NCBI RefSeq assembly: GCF_008704795.1 | Contig: NZ_CP023690.1 | Location: forward strand, 1,054,001 to 1,118,000 | DNA: 64,000 bases | DNA from: Streptomyces spectabilis | Lineage (GTDB): Bacteria > Actinomycetota > Actinomycetes > Streptomycetales > Streptomycetaceae | Reading direction: 5' to 3' | Shown: positions 14,849 through 23,034 of the stretch, in pieces | How the letters are laid out: the number at the start of each line of letters is the position of its first letter | Position numbering within the stretch: the first letter of the stretch is position 1 | Notes under the pieces: model-generated | What the model saw: the letters and a program-made list of their open reading frames with translations, nothing else | Database searches by the model: none | Told to the model about the DNA's origin: nothing | Made by a program: the position numbers and the translations under genes

Positions 14849-15910
14849 TCAGTCGACGTAGCCGGAGTCCCCGCCCTGGAACCACAGTTCCCGGTCGACC
14901 GCGCGCAGCGCCGCACCGGTGCGGAAGCGCTCGACGAGGTCGGGGTTGCCCAGGTAGGCACGGCCGTAGCTGACCAGGTCCGCGCCCCGGGCCAGCCAGT
15001 GCTCGCCGTGCTCCCGGGTCCCCACCGTCTCGTCGATCTGACCGCCGGGGTTCGCGATGAAGGCGGTGGGCCAGCTCTTGCGCAGCTCCACGAGGAGGTC
15101 GTCGGACCCGGTGGCCACGACGTGGACGTAGGCCAGGCCGAGCGGGGCGAGGGCGTCGAACAGCGCGGCGTACAGGCCCGGCACATCGTCCTCGACGACG
15201 TCCCAGACCCGGCCGCCGGGGGAAAGGCGGATGCCGACGCGCTCGGCGCCGATGGCGTCGGCGGTCGCCTCGGCGGCCTCGACGGCGAAGCGGATGCGGC
15301 CCGCGACGGAGCCGCCGTAGGCATCGGTGCGGAGATTGGCGTTGGAGGACAGGAACTGCTGGATCAAGTAGCCGTTCGCACCGTGCAGTTCGACGCCGTC
15401 GAAGCCCGCGGACACGGCGCGGCGCGCCGCGTCGGCGTACACCGCCACCTCTCCCCCGACCTCCTTCAGCGACAAGGCACGCGGCACCGGGGCGGGTTGA
15501 CGGCCGTCCGCCCCGAAGGATCCGACATAGACCTCGCCGCGCAGCGCGACCGCCGAGGGTCCCACCGGGTGCTGCCCGGCGACGCCCGGGTGCCCCACGC
15601 GTCCGCCGTGCATGATCTGGGCGAAGACGCGGCCGCCGTTGGTGTGCACGGCGGAGGTGACGGGCCGCCAGGCCGCCACTTGCGCCTCGTTGTACAGGCC
15701 GGGGGTGTTCGGGTTCGACTGGCCGAGCAGGCTCGGCTGGACACCTTCGGTGATGATGAGTCCCGCGGTGGCGCGCCGCGCGTAGTAGGCGGCGGTCGAC
15801 GCCGTCGGCAGCCCGTCCGCGCCGACCCTCGCCCGGGTCATGGGAGCCATCACGACCCGGTTGGGCAGGGCGAGTTCACCGAGGCTGAATCCCTCGAAAA
15901 GGCTGGTCAT
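14849..15910 (-). CDS. Old Yellow Enzyme family alkene reductase (NemA-like)
   Basis: The 353-residue protein is a full-length OYE-type FMN TIM barrel. It opens LFEGFSLGELALPNRVVMAP and has MTRARVG. HGANGYLIQQFL holds the His/Asn pair (about residues 175 and 178) that binds the electrophile's activating group, followed by DAYGGSVAGRIRF. Such enzymes reduce activated alkenes, quinones and nitro compounds with NAD(P)H. ATG at 15910 follows AGAGGC. The gene is divergent from a MerR regulator, and a MerR-type promoter points at it, so induction by electrophile or redox stress is likely. Confidence 0.93.
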   Translation of the reverse strand: MTSLFEGFSLGELALPNRVVMAPMTRARVGADGLPTASTAAYYARRATAGLIITEGVQPSLLGQSNPNTPGLYNEAQVAAWRPVTSAVHTNGGRVFAQIMHGGRVGHPGVAGQHPVGPSAVALRGEVYVGSFGADGRQPAPVPRALSLKEVGGEVAVYADAARRAVSAGFDGVELHGANGYLIQQFLSSNANLRTDAYGGSVAGRIRFAVEAAEATADAIGAERVGIRLSPGGRVWDVVEDDVPGLYAALFDALAPLGLAYVHVVATGSDDLLVELRKSWPTAFIANPGGQIDETVGTREHGEHWLARGADLVSYGRAYLGNPDLVERFRTGAALRAVDRELWFQGGDSGYVD

Positions 15911-15968
15911 GGTGGTGCCTCTCGGTCGGAGGTGGGCGGGCCGGGGCTCCCGGCCCGTTCGTCGGCTA

Positions 15969-15999
15969 CGCTAAAACCTGACATGGACGTCAGGGTCAA
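15969..15999 (-). promoter_or_regulatory. MerR-type promoter driving the Old Yellow Enzyme gene
   Basis: On the minus strand TTGACC (15999-15994) and TTAGCG (15974-15969) are 19 bases apart. CCTGAC (15977-15982) and GTCAGG (15989-15994) form a dyad across the spacer. The end of the element, AGGTTTTAGC, resembles SoxR-type sites. Confidence 0.75.
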
Positions 16000-16026
16000 G
16001 GTGAGAGAGACCACAGGGGAGGCGGC

Positions 16027-16398
16027 ATGCGCATCGGTGAACTCGCGACCCGCACGGGCGTGAGCGTGCGATCACTGCGGTACTACGAGGAGCAGGGCCT
16101 GCTGGCCTCCGAGCGCAGCCCGAGCGGCCAACGGCGCTACGAGGCCCGCGCCGTGGACCGCGTCCACCGGATCCAGCAGCTGTATCGCGCGGGACTGCCG
16201 AGCAGGTCGATCCGCGAGCTCCTGCCGTGCGTGGCCACGGGCGAGGCGTCCGAGGAGCTCCTCATATGGCTCGCGGGCGAGCGCGACCGCATCGACCGGC
16301 AGATCGACGACCTCAAGGACACCCGGAACCGCCTCGACGACATCATCTCGACGGCGGCCACCGCACTGCACACGGGGCAGCCCTGCGAGGCCTCCTGA
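16027..16398 (+). CDS. MerR-family transcriptional regulator
   Basis: The 123-residue protein begins MRIGELATRTGVSVRSLRYY and continues EEQGLLASERSPSGQRRYEA, a typical MerR winged helix. A long dimer helix (ELLIWLAGERDRIDRQIDDL) follows. It has Cys in LLPCVATG and in the tail TGQPCEAS. These do not form the CxGxxC SoxR cluster motif, so an Fe-S sensor is not supported. It probably activates the divergent Old Yellow Enzyme gene through the promoter between them. ATG at 16027 has GAGGCGGC upstream. Confidence 0.92.
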   Translation: MRIGELATRTGVSVRSLRYYEEQGLLASERSPSGQRRYEARAVDRVHRIQQLYRAGLPSRSIRELLPCVATGEASEELLIWLAGERDRIDRQIDDLKDTRNRLDDIISTAATALHTGQPCEAS

Positions 16399-16431
16399 CG
16401 TACCATCAGGCGCCGGGTGGCGCCGCCGCGT

Positions 16432-17838
16432 TCAGCGCTGCTCGTCGGCCACCGGATACGGCACGAACGTGCTGCTGTGCTGGTCGATGCGCAAGGCACG
16501 GCCGAGCGGGGGCGCGGCGCGCTGGGGGCAGTCGAGGCGTTCGCAGACGCGGCAGCCCATGCCGATGGGGGTGGCCGCGGTGTCGCTGTCCAGGTCCAGG
16601 CCGTCGGAGTAGACAAGGCGGCGGGCGTGGCGGATCTCGCAGCCGAGGCCGATGGCGTACGTCTTGCCGGGCTCGCCCCAGCCGCCGCGGTGCCGGGTGA
16701 TCGCGCGGGCGGTCCACAAGTAGCGCTGCCCGTCGGGCATGTCGGCGAGCTGGACGTGGATGCGGCCCGGCGCGGCGAACGCCTCGTAGACGTTCCACAG
16801 CGGGCACGTGCCGCCGGCCCGGGAGAAGTGGAAGGCGGTGGCGGACTGGCGCTTGGACATGTTGCCCGCGCGGTCGACGCGGACGAAGGAGAACGGGACG
16901 CCGCGAAGGCGGGGCCGTTGCAGGGTGCTCAGCCGGTGGCAGACGGTCTCGTAGCCGAGGCCGTAGCGGTCGGTGAGGCGTTCGATGTCGTAGCGGACCT
17001 CCTCGGCCGCCTCGTGGAAGGCGGCGTACGGCAGGACCACGGCGGCGGCGAAGTAGTGGGCGATGCCGATCCGGGCCAGGGCGTGGGCGGGTGAGCCCGG
17101 TGTGAAGTCGTCGGCGGCCTGCCGGTCGAGCCCCTCCCCGAATTCGAGCAGGGCGAGCTGGGTGGCCATGCGGAAGGCGCGCTGGCCGGGCCGCAGCCGG
17201 GTGGAGAGGTGCAGGGTGCGGGTCGCCGCGTCGTAGTGGTGCAGGTGCCCGCCGGTCTCACCCGACAGACGCACGCCGTGGGCGTCGCACAGACGTGCCG
17301 CCAGGGCCCGCAGGACCTCCCCGGGCCGGATGCCGATCTCCTCGGCGAGGCGCTCGGCCGCGAGGTCGGTGTCGTGCAGGTAGTTCTGGCGGCGGTAGAA
17401 GAAGTCGCGGATCTCCTCGTGGGGCGAGCGGGGCGCGTCGGCGGCCTCGTCGCGCCCTTCGGCGGCCCCGGCCAGGCGCTCGGACAGGAGCTGGTTGCGG
17501 CGGCCCAGGTCGAGGAGCACCCGCGCCACCTCCGGCATGCGGGAGGCGAGTTCGGCGAGGTCGGAGGTGGAGACCCGGGACGCGCCGATCTCCGCGGTCA
17601 GTGCCTCGTGCAGGTCCGCGACCAGGCGGGTCGTGTCGCGCTCGGAGAAGAAGCCCGGGTCGACGCCGAAGGTCTCGGTCACCCGGAGCAGGACGGGGAC
17701 GGTCAGCGGGCGGGAGTCGTGCTCCATCTGGTTCAGATAGCTCGGCGAGATGCCCAGGACGCGCGCGAGCTCCGCCTGGCTCAGCCGCCGTTCCTCGCGC
17801 AGCCGCCGCAGCCGCGCTCCCGCGTAGGTCTTGCTCAC
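16432..17838 (-). CDS. RamB-like XRE-family regulator of acetate/glyoxylate metabolism
   Basis: The 468-residue protein has an N-terminal XRE helix-turn-helix (GARLRRLREERRLSQAELAR, LGISPSYLNQMEHDSRPLTV) and an IrrE-like middle region (LALLEFGEGLDRQAADDFTP ... ARIGIAHYFAAAVVLPYAAF), followed by the short-chain fatty-acyl regulator domain. Near the end are GMGCRVCERLDCPQRAAPPL and a Cys-rich CPLWN motif. Length and order match RamB, which controls icl and other acetate genes in corynebacteria and mycobacteria. GTG at 17838 follows GGAGGAG. It is divergent from isocitrate lyase, which is strong context for the same role here. Confidence 0.9.
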   Translation of the reverse strand: MSKTYAGARLRRLREERRLSQAELARVLGISPSYLNQMEHDSRPLTVPVLLRVTETFGVDPGFFSERDTTRLVADLHEALTAEIGASRVSTSDLAELASRMPEVARVLLDLGRRNQLLSERLAGAAEGRDEAADAPRSPHEEIRDFFYRRQNYLHDTDLAAERLAEEIGIRPGEVLRALAARLCDAHGVRLSGETGGHLHHYDAATRTLHLSTRLRPGQRAFRMATQLALLEFGEGLDRQAADDFTPGSPAHALARIGIAHYFAAAVVLPYAAFHEAAEEVRYDIERLTDRYGLGYETVCHRLSTLQRPRLRGVPFSFVRVDRAGNMSKRQSATAFHFSRAGGTCPLWNVYEAFAAPGRIHVQLADMPDGQRYLWTARAITRHRGGWGEPGKTYAIGLGCEIRHARRLVYSDGLDLDSDTAATPIGMGCRVCERLDCPQRAAPPLGRALRIDQHSSTFVPYPVADEQR

Positions 17839-17851
17839 CGCGCTCCTCCGG

Positions 17852-17914
17852 GTCCGATGTCCGAGTCCGATGATCCGAGTCCGAGTACGAGACCGAGTAC
17901 GAGACCGAGTCCGG
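17852..17914. repeat. CGAGTCC/CGAGTAC tandem repeats upstream of the RamB-like gene
   Basis: About 63 bases consist of variants of CCGAGT(C/A)CGA and GTACGAGACCGA; the 12-base unit GTACGAGACCGA is present twice in tandem. The run is in the leader/promoter region just upstream of the RamB-like start. Confidence 0.75.
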
Positions 17915-17947
17915 GCCAGCGTAGGCGAGACGGCGCCCGTCGCACCC

Positions 17948-17994
17948 TTCGCAAGCTTGGCAATCCCGAGCGGGAAGATTCGCAGAACTTGGCA
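17948..17994. promoter_or_regulatory. Paired TTCGCA..TTGGCA repeats, candidate RamB sites
   Basis: TTCGCAAGCTTGGCA (17948-17962) and TTCGCAGAACTTGGCA (17979-17994) are near-identical direct repeats whose starts are 31 bases apart, about three helical turns. They lie in the divergent spacer between the RamB-like gene and isocitrate lyase. RamB sites in related genera contain TTTGC/GCAAA halves, which resemble these. Confidence 0.5.
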
Positions 17995-18266
17995 GGGCTC
18001 CAGCATTGATGGCACTCAGTGCCAGTGCCAGAGTTTCCCTGCGGCCCGCCGGACCCGGCAGGCGCCAGTCGGTACCGGGGCTCAATTCACCGCCCTGACA
18101 GCGGAGTTCCCAATACCGGCGGCGCTCGTACCGGCAGCGTTGCTCACCTTCGCCCCACCGGCGTTACGGCGGGCCGCACCTTCTGAAACCACTTGATGAG
18201 ACACGCAGTGCCAGCACCGGGCCGAGGACGGCACGGCATTGGCAGACGCCACAGACCGAGGAGACG

Positions 18267-19559
18267 GTGACAGTCATGGCAGAGGCGAGGACACAGGCGG
18301 CCGAGGAGCTGGCGCGGCGCTGGGCCACCGACCCGAGGTGGCGGGGCATCGAGCGCACGTACAGCGCCGAGGACGTGATCCGGCTCTCCGGCAGTGTGCG
18401 CGAGGAACACACCCTGGCCCGGCGCGGCGCCGAACGGCTGTGGCGCCAGCTGCACGAGCGCGACTACGTGCACGCGCTCGGCGCGCTGACCGGCGGCCAG
18501 GCCGTCCAGCAGGTCAGGGCCGGGCTCCAGGCCATCTACCTGTCCGGCTGGCAGGTCGCCGCCGACGCCAACCAGGCCGGTCACACCTACCCGGACCAGA
18601 GCCTCTACCCCGCCAACTCGGTGCCGCAGGTGGTGCGGCGCATCAACAACGCGCTGCTGCGCGCCGACCAGATCGCCACCGCGGAGGGCGGCACGGACAC
18701 CACCGACTGGCTCGCGCCGGTCGTCGCCGACGCCGAGGCGGGCTTCGGCGGTCCGCTCAACGCCTTCGAGCTGACCAAGGCGATGATCGCCGCCGGTGCC
18801 GCGGGCATCCACTACGAGGACCAGCTCGCGTCCGAGAAGAAGTGCGGCCACCTCGGCGGCAAGGTCCTCGTGCCCACCGCCCAGCACGTCCGCACCCTCA
18901 ACGCGGCACGCCTCGCCGCCGACATCGCCGACGTCCCCACCCTCGTCGTCGCCCGCACGGACGCGCTCGCCGCCAACCTGCTCACCAGCGACGTCGACGA
19001 ACGCGACGCCGAGTTCGTCACCGGCGAGCGCACCGCCGAGGGCTTCTACCGCGTCCGCAACGGCATGGCGGCCGTCATCGCCCGCGGCCTCGCCTACGCC
19101 CCGTACGCCGATCTGCTCTGGGTCGAGACCGGCACGCCCGACCTGGCCCAGGCCCGCGAGTTCGCCGAGGCCATCCACGCCCGCCACCCGGACCAGATGC
19201 TCGCGTACAACTGCTCGCCGTCCTTCAACTGGAAGGCCGCGCTCGACGACGACCAGATCGCCAAGTTCCAGCGCGAGCTGGGCGCGATGGGCTACCGCTT
19301 CCAGTTCATCACCCTGGCCGGGTTCCACTCCCTCAACCACGGGATGTTCGACCTCGCCCGCGGCTACGCCGAGCACGGCATGACCGCGTACGTGGACCTC
19401 CAGGAGCGGGAGTTCGCCGCCCAGGAGTACGGCTTCACCGCCGTCCGGCACCAGCGCGAGGTCGGCACCGGCTACTTCGACCTGGTCTCCACCGCGGTCA
19501 ACCCGGCCTCCTCCACCACCGCGCTCTCGGGCTCCACCGAGGAGGAGCAGTTCCACTAG
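18267..19559 (+). CDS. aceA: Isocitrate lyase
   Basis: The 430-residue protein carries the isocitrate lyase signature KKCGH (residues 191-195, catalytic Cys 193), the metal/substrate motifs [20 protein letters not shown] and [20 protein letters not shown], and [10 protein letters not shown]. It cleaves isocitrate to glyoxylate and succinate, the first step of the glyoxylate shunt for growth on acetate, fatty acids or C2 units. Size is that of the short prokaryotic enzyme. GTG at 18267 is chosen over ATG at 18276 because GGAG sits about 6 bases before it. It is first in an operon with malate synthase and divergent from the RamB-like regulator. Confidence 0.97.
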   Translation: MTVMAEARTQAAEELARRWATDPRWRGIERTYSAEDVIRLSGSVREEHTLARRGAERLWRQLHERDYVHALGALTGGQAVQQVRAGLQAIYLSGWQVAADANQAGHTYPDQSLYPANSVPQVVRRINNALLRADQIATAEGGTDTTDWLAPVVADAEAGFGGPLNAFELTKAMIAAGAAGIHYEDQLASEKKCGHLGGKVLVPTAQHVRTLNAARLAADIADVPTLVVARTDALAANLLTSDVDERDAEFVTGERTAEGFYRVRNGMAAVIARGLAYAPYADLLWVETGTPDLAQAREFAEAIHARHPDQMLAYNCSPSFNWKAALDDDQIAKFQRELGAMGYRFQFITLAGFHSLNHGMFDLARGYAEHGMTAYVDLQEREFAAQEYGFTAVRHQREVGTGYFDLVSTAVNPASSTTALSGSTEEEQFH

Positions 19560-19595
19560 TCGCTCCGCCGGTTCTGCGGCGCCCTGCCGTCGCTT

Positions 19596-19650
19596 GTCTG
19601 CGGGGGGCGTCGTGGCCGGTCGCGCAGTTCCCCGCGCCCCTCCGGGGCGC
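19596..19650. repeat. Streptomyces-type interspersed GC hairpin element
   Basis: The aceA-aceB spacer contains GTCGTGGCCGGTCGCGCAG followed by TTCCCCGCGCCCCTCCGG and GGCGC. Very similar strings occur many times in intergenic regions of Streptomyces genomes, as I recall them. It contains short complementary arms (GCGCCCC/GGGGCGC) able to fold. Confidence 0.6.
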
Positions 19651-19675
19651 TCCCGACGCAGCTCAGGAGAGTCCG

Positions 19676-21217
19676 ATGGCCATCAGCACCCTCGCCCATG
19701 GCGTCCGCGTCCGCGCGCCCTTCGGCGACCGGCACGACGAGATCCTCACCCCCGCCGCGCTGGACTTCGTCGGCCGTCTCGCCGCCGCGTTCGGCGAGCG
19801 GCGACAGGAGCTCCTCAAGGAGCGCCGCCGCCAGGCCCTGCGCCTGGCGGCCGGCTCCCCGCTCGACTTCCCGCTGGCGACCGCCGCCGTCCGCGCCGAC
19901 CCGACCTGGCGCGTGGCACCGCCCGCCCCCGGCCTCACCGACCGCCGCGTGGAGATCACCGGCCCGCCGGAGCGCCGCACGGCCGTCGCCGCGCTCAACT
20001 CCGGTGCACAGGTGTGGGTGGCCGACTTCGAGGACGCCACCTCGCCGACCTGGGACAACGTCGTCGGCGGCCAACTCGTGCTGCGTGACGTCGTCGAGCG
20101 GCGCACCACCCTCGTGGTCCGGCCGCGCGGCCTGCATCTGGACGAGGCGCACCTGGAGCACGCGGGCCGGCCCGTGCCCGCCGCGCTCGTCGACTTCGGC
20201 CTGTACTTCTTCCACTGCGCGCGGCCGCAGCTCGCCGCGGGCCACGGCCCGTACTTCTCGCTGCCCAAGCTGGAGGACCGCTACGAGGCACGGCTGTGGA
20301 ACGACGTGTTCCTGCTCGCCCAGGAACTCCTCGGCATTCCCCGGGGGACGGTCCGCGCCACCGTCCTGATCGAGACGATCACCGCCGCGTTCGAGATGGA
20401 GGAGATCCTCCACGAACTGCGCGAGCACGCGGCCGGGCTCACCGCGGGCCGCTGCGACTATCTGTTCAGCCTGCTCAAGACGTTCGGCCACCGCACCGAC
20501 TTCCTGCTGCCCGACCGCGCCAAGGTCACCATGACCGCCCCCTTCATGCGGGCGTACACCGACCTCCTGGTGCGCACCTGCCACCGGCGGGGCGCCCACG
20601 CCGTCGGCGGCATGGCGGCCCAGGTGCCGGGCCGGGACCCGGCCGCCCGGGAGGCGGCCCTCGCCACCGTGCGCCTCGACAAGGAGCGGGAGGCCGAGAG
20701 CGGCTTCGACGGCTCCTGGGTCGCCCACCCCGGCCTCGTGTCCACGTGCCGCGCGGTGTTCGACGGCGTCCTCGGCGAGCGCCCGCACCAGATCGACCGC
20801 AGGCGCGACGACGTGGCGGTCACCGCCGCCGACCTCCTTTCGGTGCGGCGCGTCAGCGGCCCGCCCACGCCGGAGGGCGTGCGCGCCAACATCGCCGTCG
20901 CGCTGCGCTACTTCGCCGCCTGGCTGCGCGGCGAGGGCTCCGTGGCCGTGGACGGCCTCCTGGAGGACACGGCCAGCGCCGAGATCGCCCGGACCCAGGT
21001 CTGGCAGTGGCTGCGGCACCAGGTGATCGACAAGGAGACGGTCCTGAGGCTGCTCGACGACGAGGTCGCGGCGCTCGGCGGCGCGTACCCGTGGGCGCCC
21101 CTCGACGAGATCCGCGCGCTCTTCGAACGGACCACGCTGTCCGTCGAGTTGCCGCAGTTCTTCACTCCGGACGCGTACGCGCGTCACCTGGTGCGACGGA
21201 CGGAGGCCGGGGCATGA
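19676..21217 (+). CDS. aceB: Malate synthase (A type)
   Basis: The 513-residue protein has malate synthase A features: VWVADFEDATSPTWDNVVGG, RPRGLHLDEAHL, YFSLPKLEDRYEARLWNDVF, VLIETITAAFEMEEILHELR, GRCDYLFSLLKTF, and a C-terminal GSWVAHPGLV with LLSVRRVSG. It condenses glyoxylate with acetyl-CoA to malate, completing the shunt begun by AceA upstream. The start at 19676 is preceded by AGGAGAG. Its stop overlaps the next gene's start (ATGA), so the two are translationally coupled. Confidence 0.96.
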   Translation: MAISTLAHGVRVRAPFGDRHDEILTPAALDFVGRLAAAFGERRQELLKERRRQALRLAAGSPLDFPLATAAVRADPTWRVAPPAPGLTDRRVEITGPPERRTAVAALNSGAQVWVADFEDATSPTWDNVVGGQLVLRDVVERRTTLVVRPRGLHLDEAHLEHAGRPVPAALVDFGLYFFHCARPQLAAGHGPYFSLPKLEDRYEARLWNDVFLLAQELLGIPRGTVRATVLIETITAAFEMEEILHELREHAAGLTAGRCDYLFSLLKTFGHRTDFLLPDRAKVTMTAPFMRAYTDLLVRTCHRRGAHAVGGMAAQVPGRDPAAREAALATVRLDKEREAESGFDGSWVAHPGLVSTCRAVFDGVLGERPHQIDRRRDDVAVTAADLLSVRRVSGPPTPEGVRANIAVALRYFAAWLRGEGSVAVDGLLEDTASAEIARTQVWQWLRHQVIDKETVLRLLDDEVAALGGAYPWAPLDEIRALFERTTLSVELPQFFTPDAYARHLVRRTEAGA

Positions 21218-22101
21218 GCGGCGGCATCCGGCGCGTCGGCGTGGTCGGCGGCGGGCAGATGGGCGCGGGCATCGCCGAGGTGTGCGCGCGGGCGGGCCTG
21301 GACACGGTGGTCTGCGAGGTGGACGCAGTCGCGGCCCGCGCCGCCCGGGACCGGGTCGCGGCGTCCCTCGACCGCGCGGTGCGGCGCGGCAAGCTGGAGC
21401 GCGCGGCGGCGAGGGAGGCGCTCGACCGCACGGTGTTCACCGGCAGTCTGGAGGACCTGGCCGACCGGCAGCTCGTCATCGAGGCCGTGGTGGAGAACCC
21501 GGACGCCAAGACCGAGGTCTTCACCGCCCTCGACAAGCTCGTCGAGGATCCGGCCGCCGTCCTCGCCACCAACACCTCCTCCCTGCCGATCACCCGCCTC
21601 GGCATGGCGACCGGCCGGGCGGACCGGGTCGTGGGCCTGCACTTCTTCAACCCCGTCCCGGTGCTGCCGCTGGTGGAGGTCGTGACCTCGCTGCACACCT
21701 CGGCCGCGACGGTCGCCGCGGCGGAGGACTTCGCGGCCCGCGCGCTCGGCAAGACGGTGATCCGCTCCCAGGACCGGGCGGGCTTCGTCGTCAACGCGCT
21801 GCTCATCCCCTATCTGCTGGCCGCGGTCCGGATGGCGGAGTCCGGCTTCGCCACGGCCGCGGACATCGACGCGGGCATGGAGCTGGGCTGCGCCCACCCC
21901 ATGGGCCCGCTGAAGCTCGCGGACCTGATCGGCCTGGACACCGTCGCGTCGATCGCCGAGTCCCTCTACGACGAGTTCCGGGAGCCGCTGTACGCACCGC
22001 CGCCACTGCTCCAGCGCATGGTGGAGGCGGGGCTCCTGGGCCGGAAGTCCGGCCGGGGCTTCCACGTCCACGAGCGGGACGAGGTCGGCCGGGTCGGCTA
22101 G
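21214..22101 (+). CDS. 3-hydroxyacyl-CoA (3-hydroxybutyryl-CoA) dehydrogenase
   Basis: The 295-residue protein begins with an NAD-binding Rossmann motif (RRVGVVGGGQMGAGIAEVCA). Other family marks are VIEAVVENPDAKTEVF, LATNTSSLPITRLG, the catalytic His in LHFFNPVPVLPLVEVV, DRAGFVVNALLIPYL and CAHPMGPLKLADLIGLDT. It oxidises 3-hydroxyacyl-CoA to 3-oxoacyl-CoA, or the reverse. Placement as third gene after aceA-aceB fits a role in C4/fatty-acid flux into acetyl-CoA that the shunt then assimilates. Chain-length specificity cannot be read; the size matches the short butyryl-type enzyme, not the multifunctional type. Confidence 0.93.
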   Translation: MSGGIRRVGVVGGGQMGAGIAEVCARAGLDTVVCEVDAVAARAARDRVAASLDRAVRRGKLERAAAREALDRTVFTGSLEDLADRQLVIEAVVENPDAKTEVFTALDKLVEDPAAVLATNTSSLPITRLGMATGRADRVVGLHFFNPVPVLPLVEVVTSLHTSAATVAAAEDFAARALGKTVIRSQDRAGFVVNALLIPYLLAAVRMAESGFATAADIDAGMELGCAHPMGPLKLADLIGLDTVASIAESLYDEFREPLYAPPPLLQRMVEAGLLGRKSGRGFHVHERDEVGRVG

Positions 22102-22469
22102 GTCGGCTTGATCTCGCCCGCGAAGACGATGATCTGGTCGATGAGGCTGCGGCGGAGGTGCACGACGTCCGTGCCCGCGAGGCGTGGGCCTTCGTCCGGC
22201 GTGGTGAAGACCCACTCGTACCGGGCCCATTCATCCGGCATGTCCACCGCGGAGCAGCGCACCATCGTGCCGGTCCCCGCCGGGTGCCGCCGGATGTCGA
22301 GGACGAACCGCTCGACCGCCTCGATCCCCTCGCTGCGGCCCAACGGCCCCCAGAAGACCACGTCCGAGGTCAGGGCCTGGGCGAGCAGCGTGGTCACGTA
22401 GCTGTCGTGCGAGGCGTTGAAGGCGGAGATGAACGTGTCGATCGCGGATCGCGCGGTCTCTTCCTGCAT
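22098..22469 (-). CDS. NTF2-like/SnoaL-type small protein
   Basis: The 123-residue protein has the cone-shaped NTF2 pattern: a long N-terminal helix (ARSAIDTFISAFNASHDSYV), VVFWGPLGRSEGIEAVERFV, then strands GTMVRCSAVDMPDEWARYEW and GTDVVHLRRSLIDQIIVFAG. No catalytic residues can be assigned. Its 3' end overlaps the convergent dehydrogenase gene by four bases. ATG at 22469 is the only good start; the ribosome site is weak. Confidence 0.75.
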   Translation of the reverse strand: MQEETARSAIDTFISAFNASHDSYVTTLLAQALTSDVVFWGPLGRSEGIEAVERFVLDIRRHPAGTGTMVRCSAVDMPDEWARYEWVFTTPDEGPRLAGTDVVHLRRSLIDQIIVFAGEIKPT

Positions 22470-22556
22470 GCCCCAGTCATACCAGGCTCTCCGCGGAACG
22501 CGCCGGGTGCCGCCTTCAACGGCCGCGGCGGTGCCGGCCGTTCCGCCGCTGGGTCG

Positions 22557-22889
22557 TCACTGGTTCCTCCACTCGGTGTCGAAGGACGTCCACGTGGCGC
22601 CGGGCGCGCAGCGGGCCGTGGAGCCACGCTTGTTGGTGGCGTTGTACGTCGGGGCCCACTCGCCGTAGGCGGTGCCATTCGTGCAGTGCGCGACGGCGCG
22701 GAAGAACTTCAGCGGCTCCGGGCCCTCGGCGACCCAGCACGAGGTCGAGTAGAACGTCCGCTTGACGTCCCAGAGGGCCGAGCAGTCGTAGCTGCGCAGG
22801 CCGGTCGAGTGGGCGGACGCGGGCCCCGCGAGTGCCGCCGTGGCGGTCAGGGCGAGTACCGACGCGGTGAGGGCGAAGTGTTTCGGCAT
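22557..22889 (-). CDS. Small secreted Cys-containing protein
   Basis: The 110-residue protein has a Sec signal peptide (MPKHFALTASVLALTATAAL, cleavage near AGPASA-HS). The mature part of about 84 residues carries four cysteines (YDCSALW, TSCWVAEG, AHCTNGTA, ARCAPGAT) that can form two disulfides. It is Trp/Tyr-rich (YGEWAPTYNATNKRG). I do not recognise the family. ATG at 22889 gives the signal peptide; an upstream in-frame GTG or ATG gives a spurious charged extension. It appears to stand alone between two minus-strand genes. Confidence 0.75.
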   Translation of the reverse strand: MPKHFALTASVLALTATAALAGPASAHSTGLRSYDCSALWDVKRTFYSTSCWVAEGPEPLKFFRAVAHCTNGTAYGEWAPTYNATNKRGSTARCAPGATWTSFDTEWRNQ

Positions 22890-23034
22890 GGGGCCACGAT
22901 GGTCCGGCCCGGCGCGTCCGGCTCGCCGGGACACACCGGGCCACGGGGCGGCCCTCCTTTCGGCGCAGCGACCTGCCCGCGCCCAGGCCGGGCACGCCGG
23001 CCGGCGGCCGCTGTCGCTTCGGTGAGGCGGGCGG

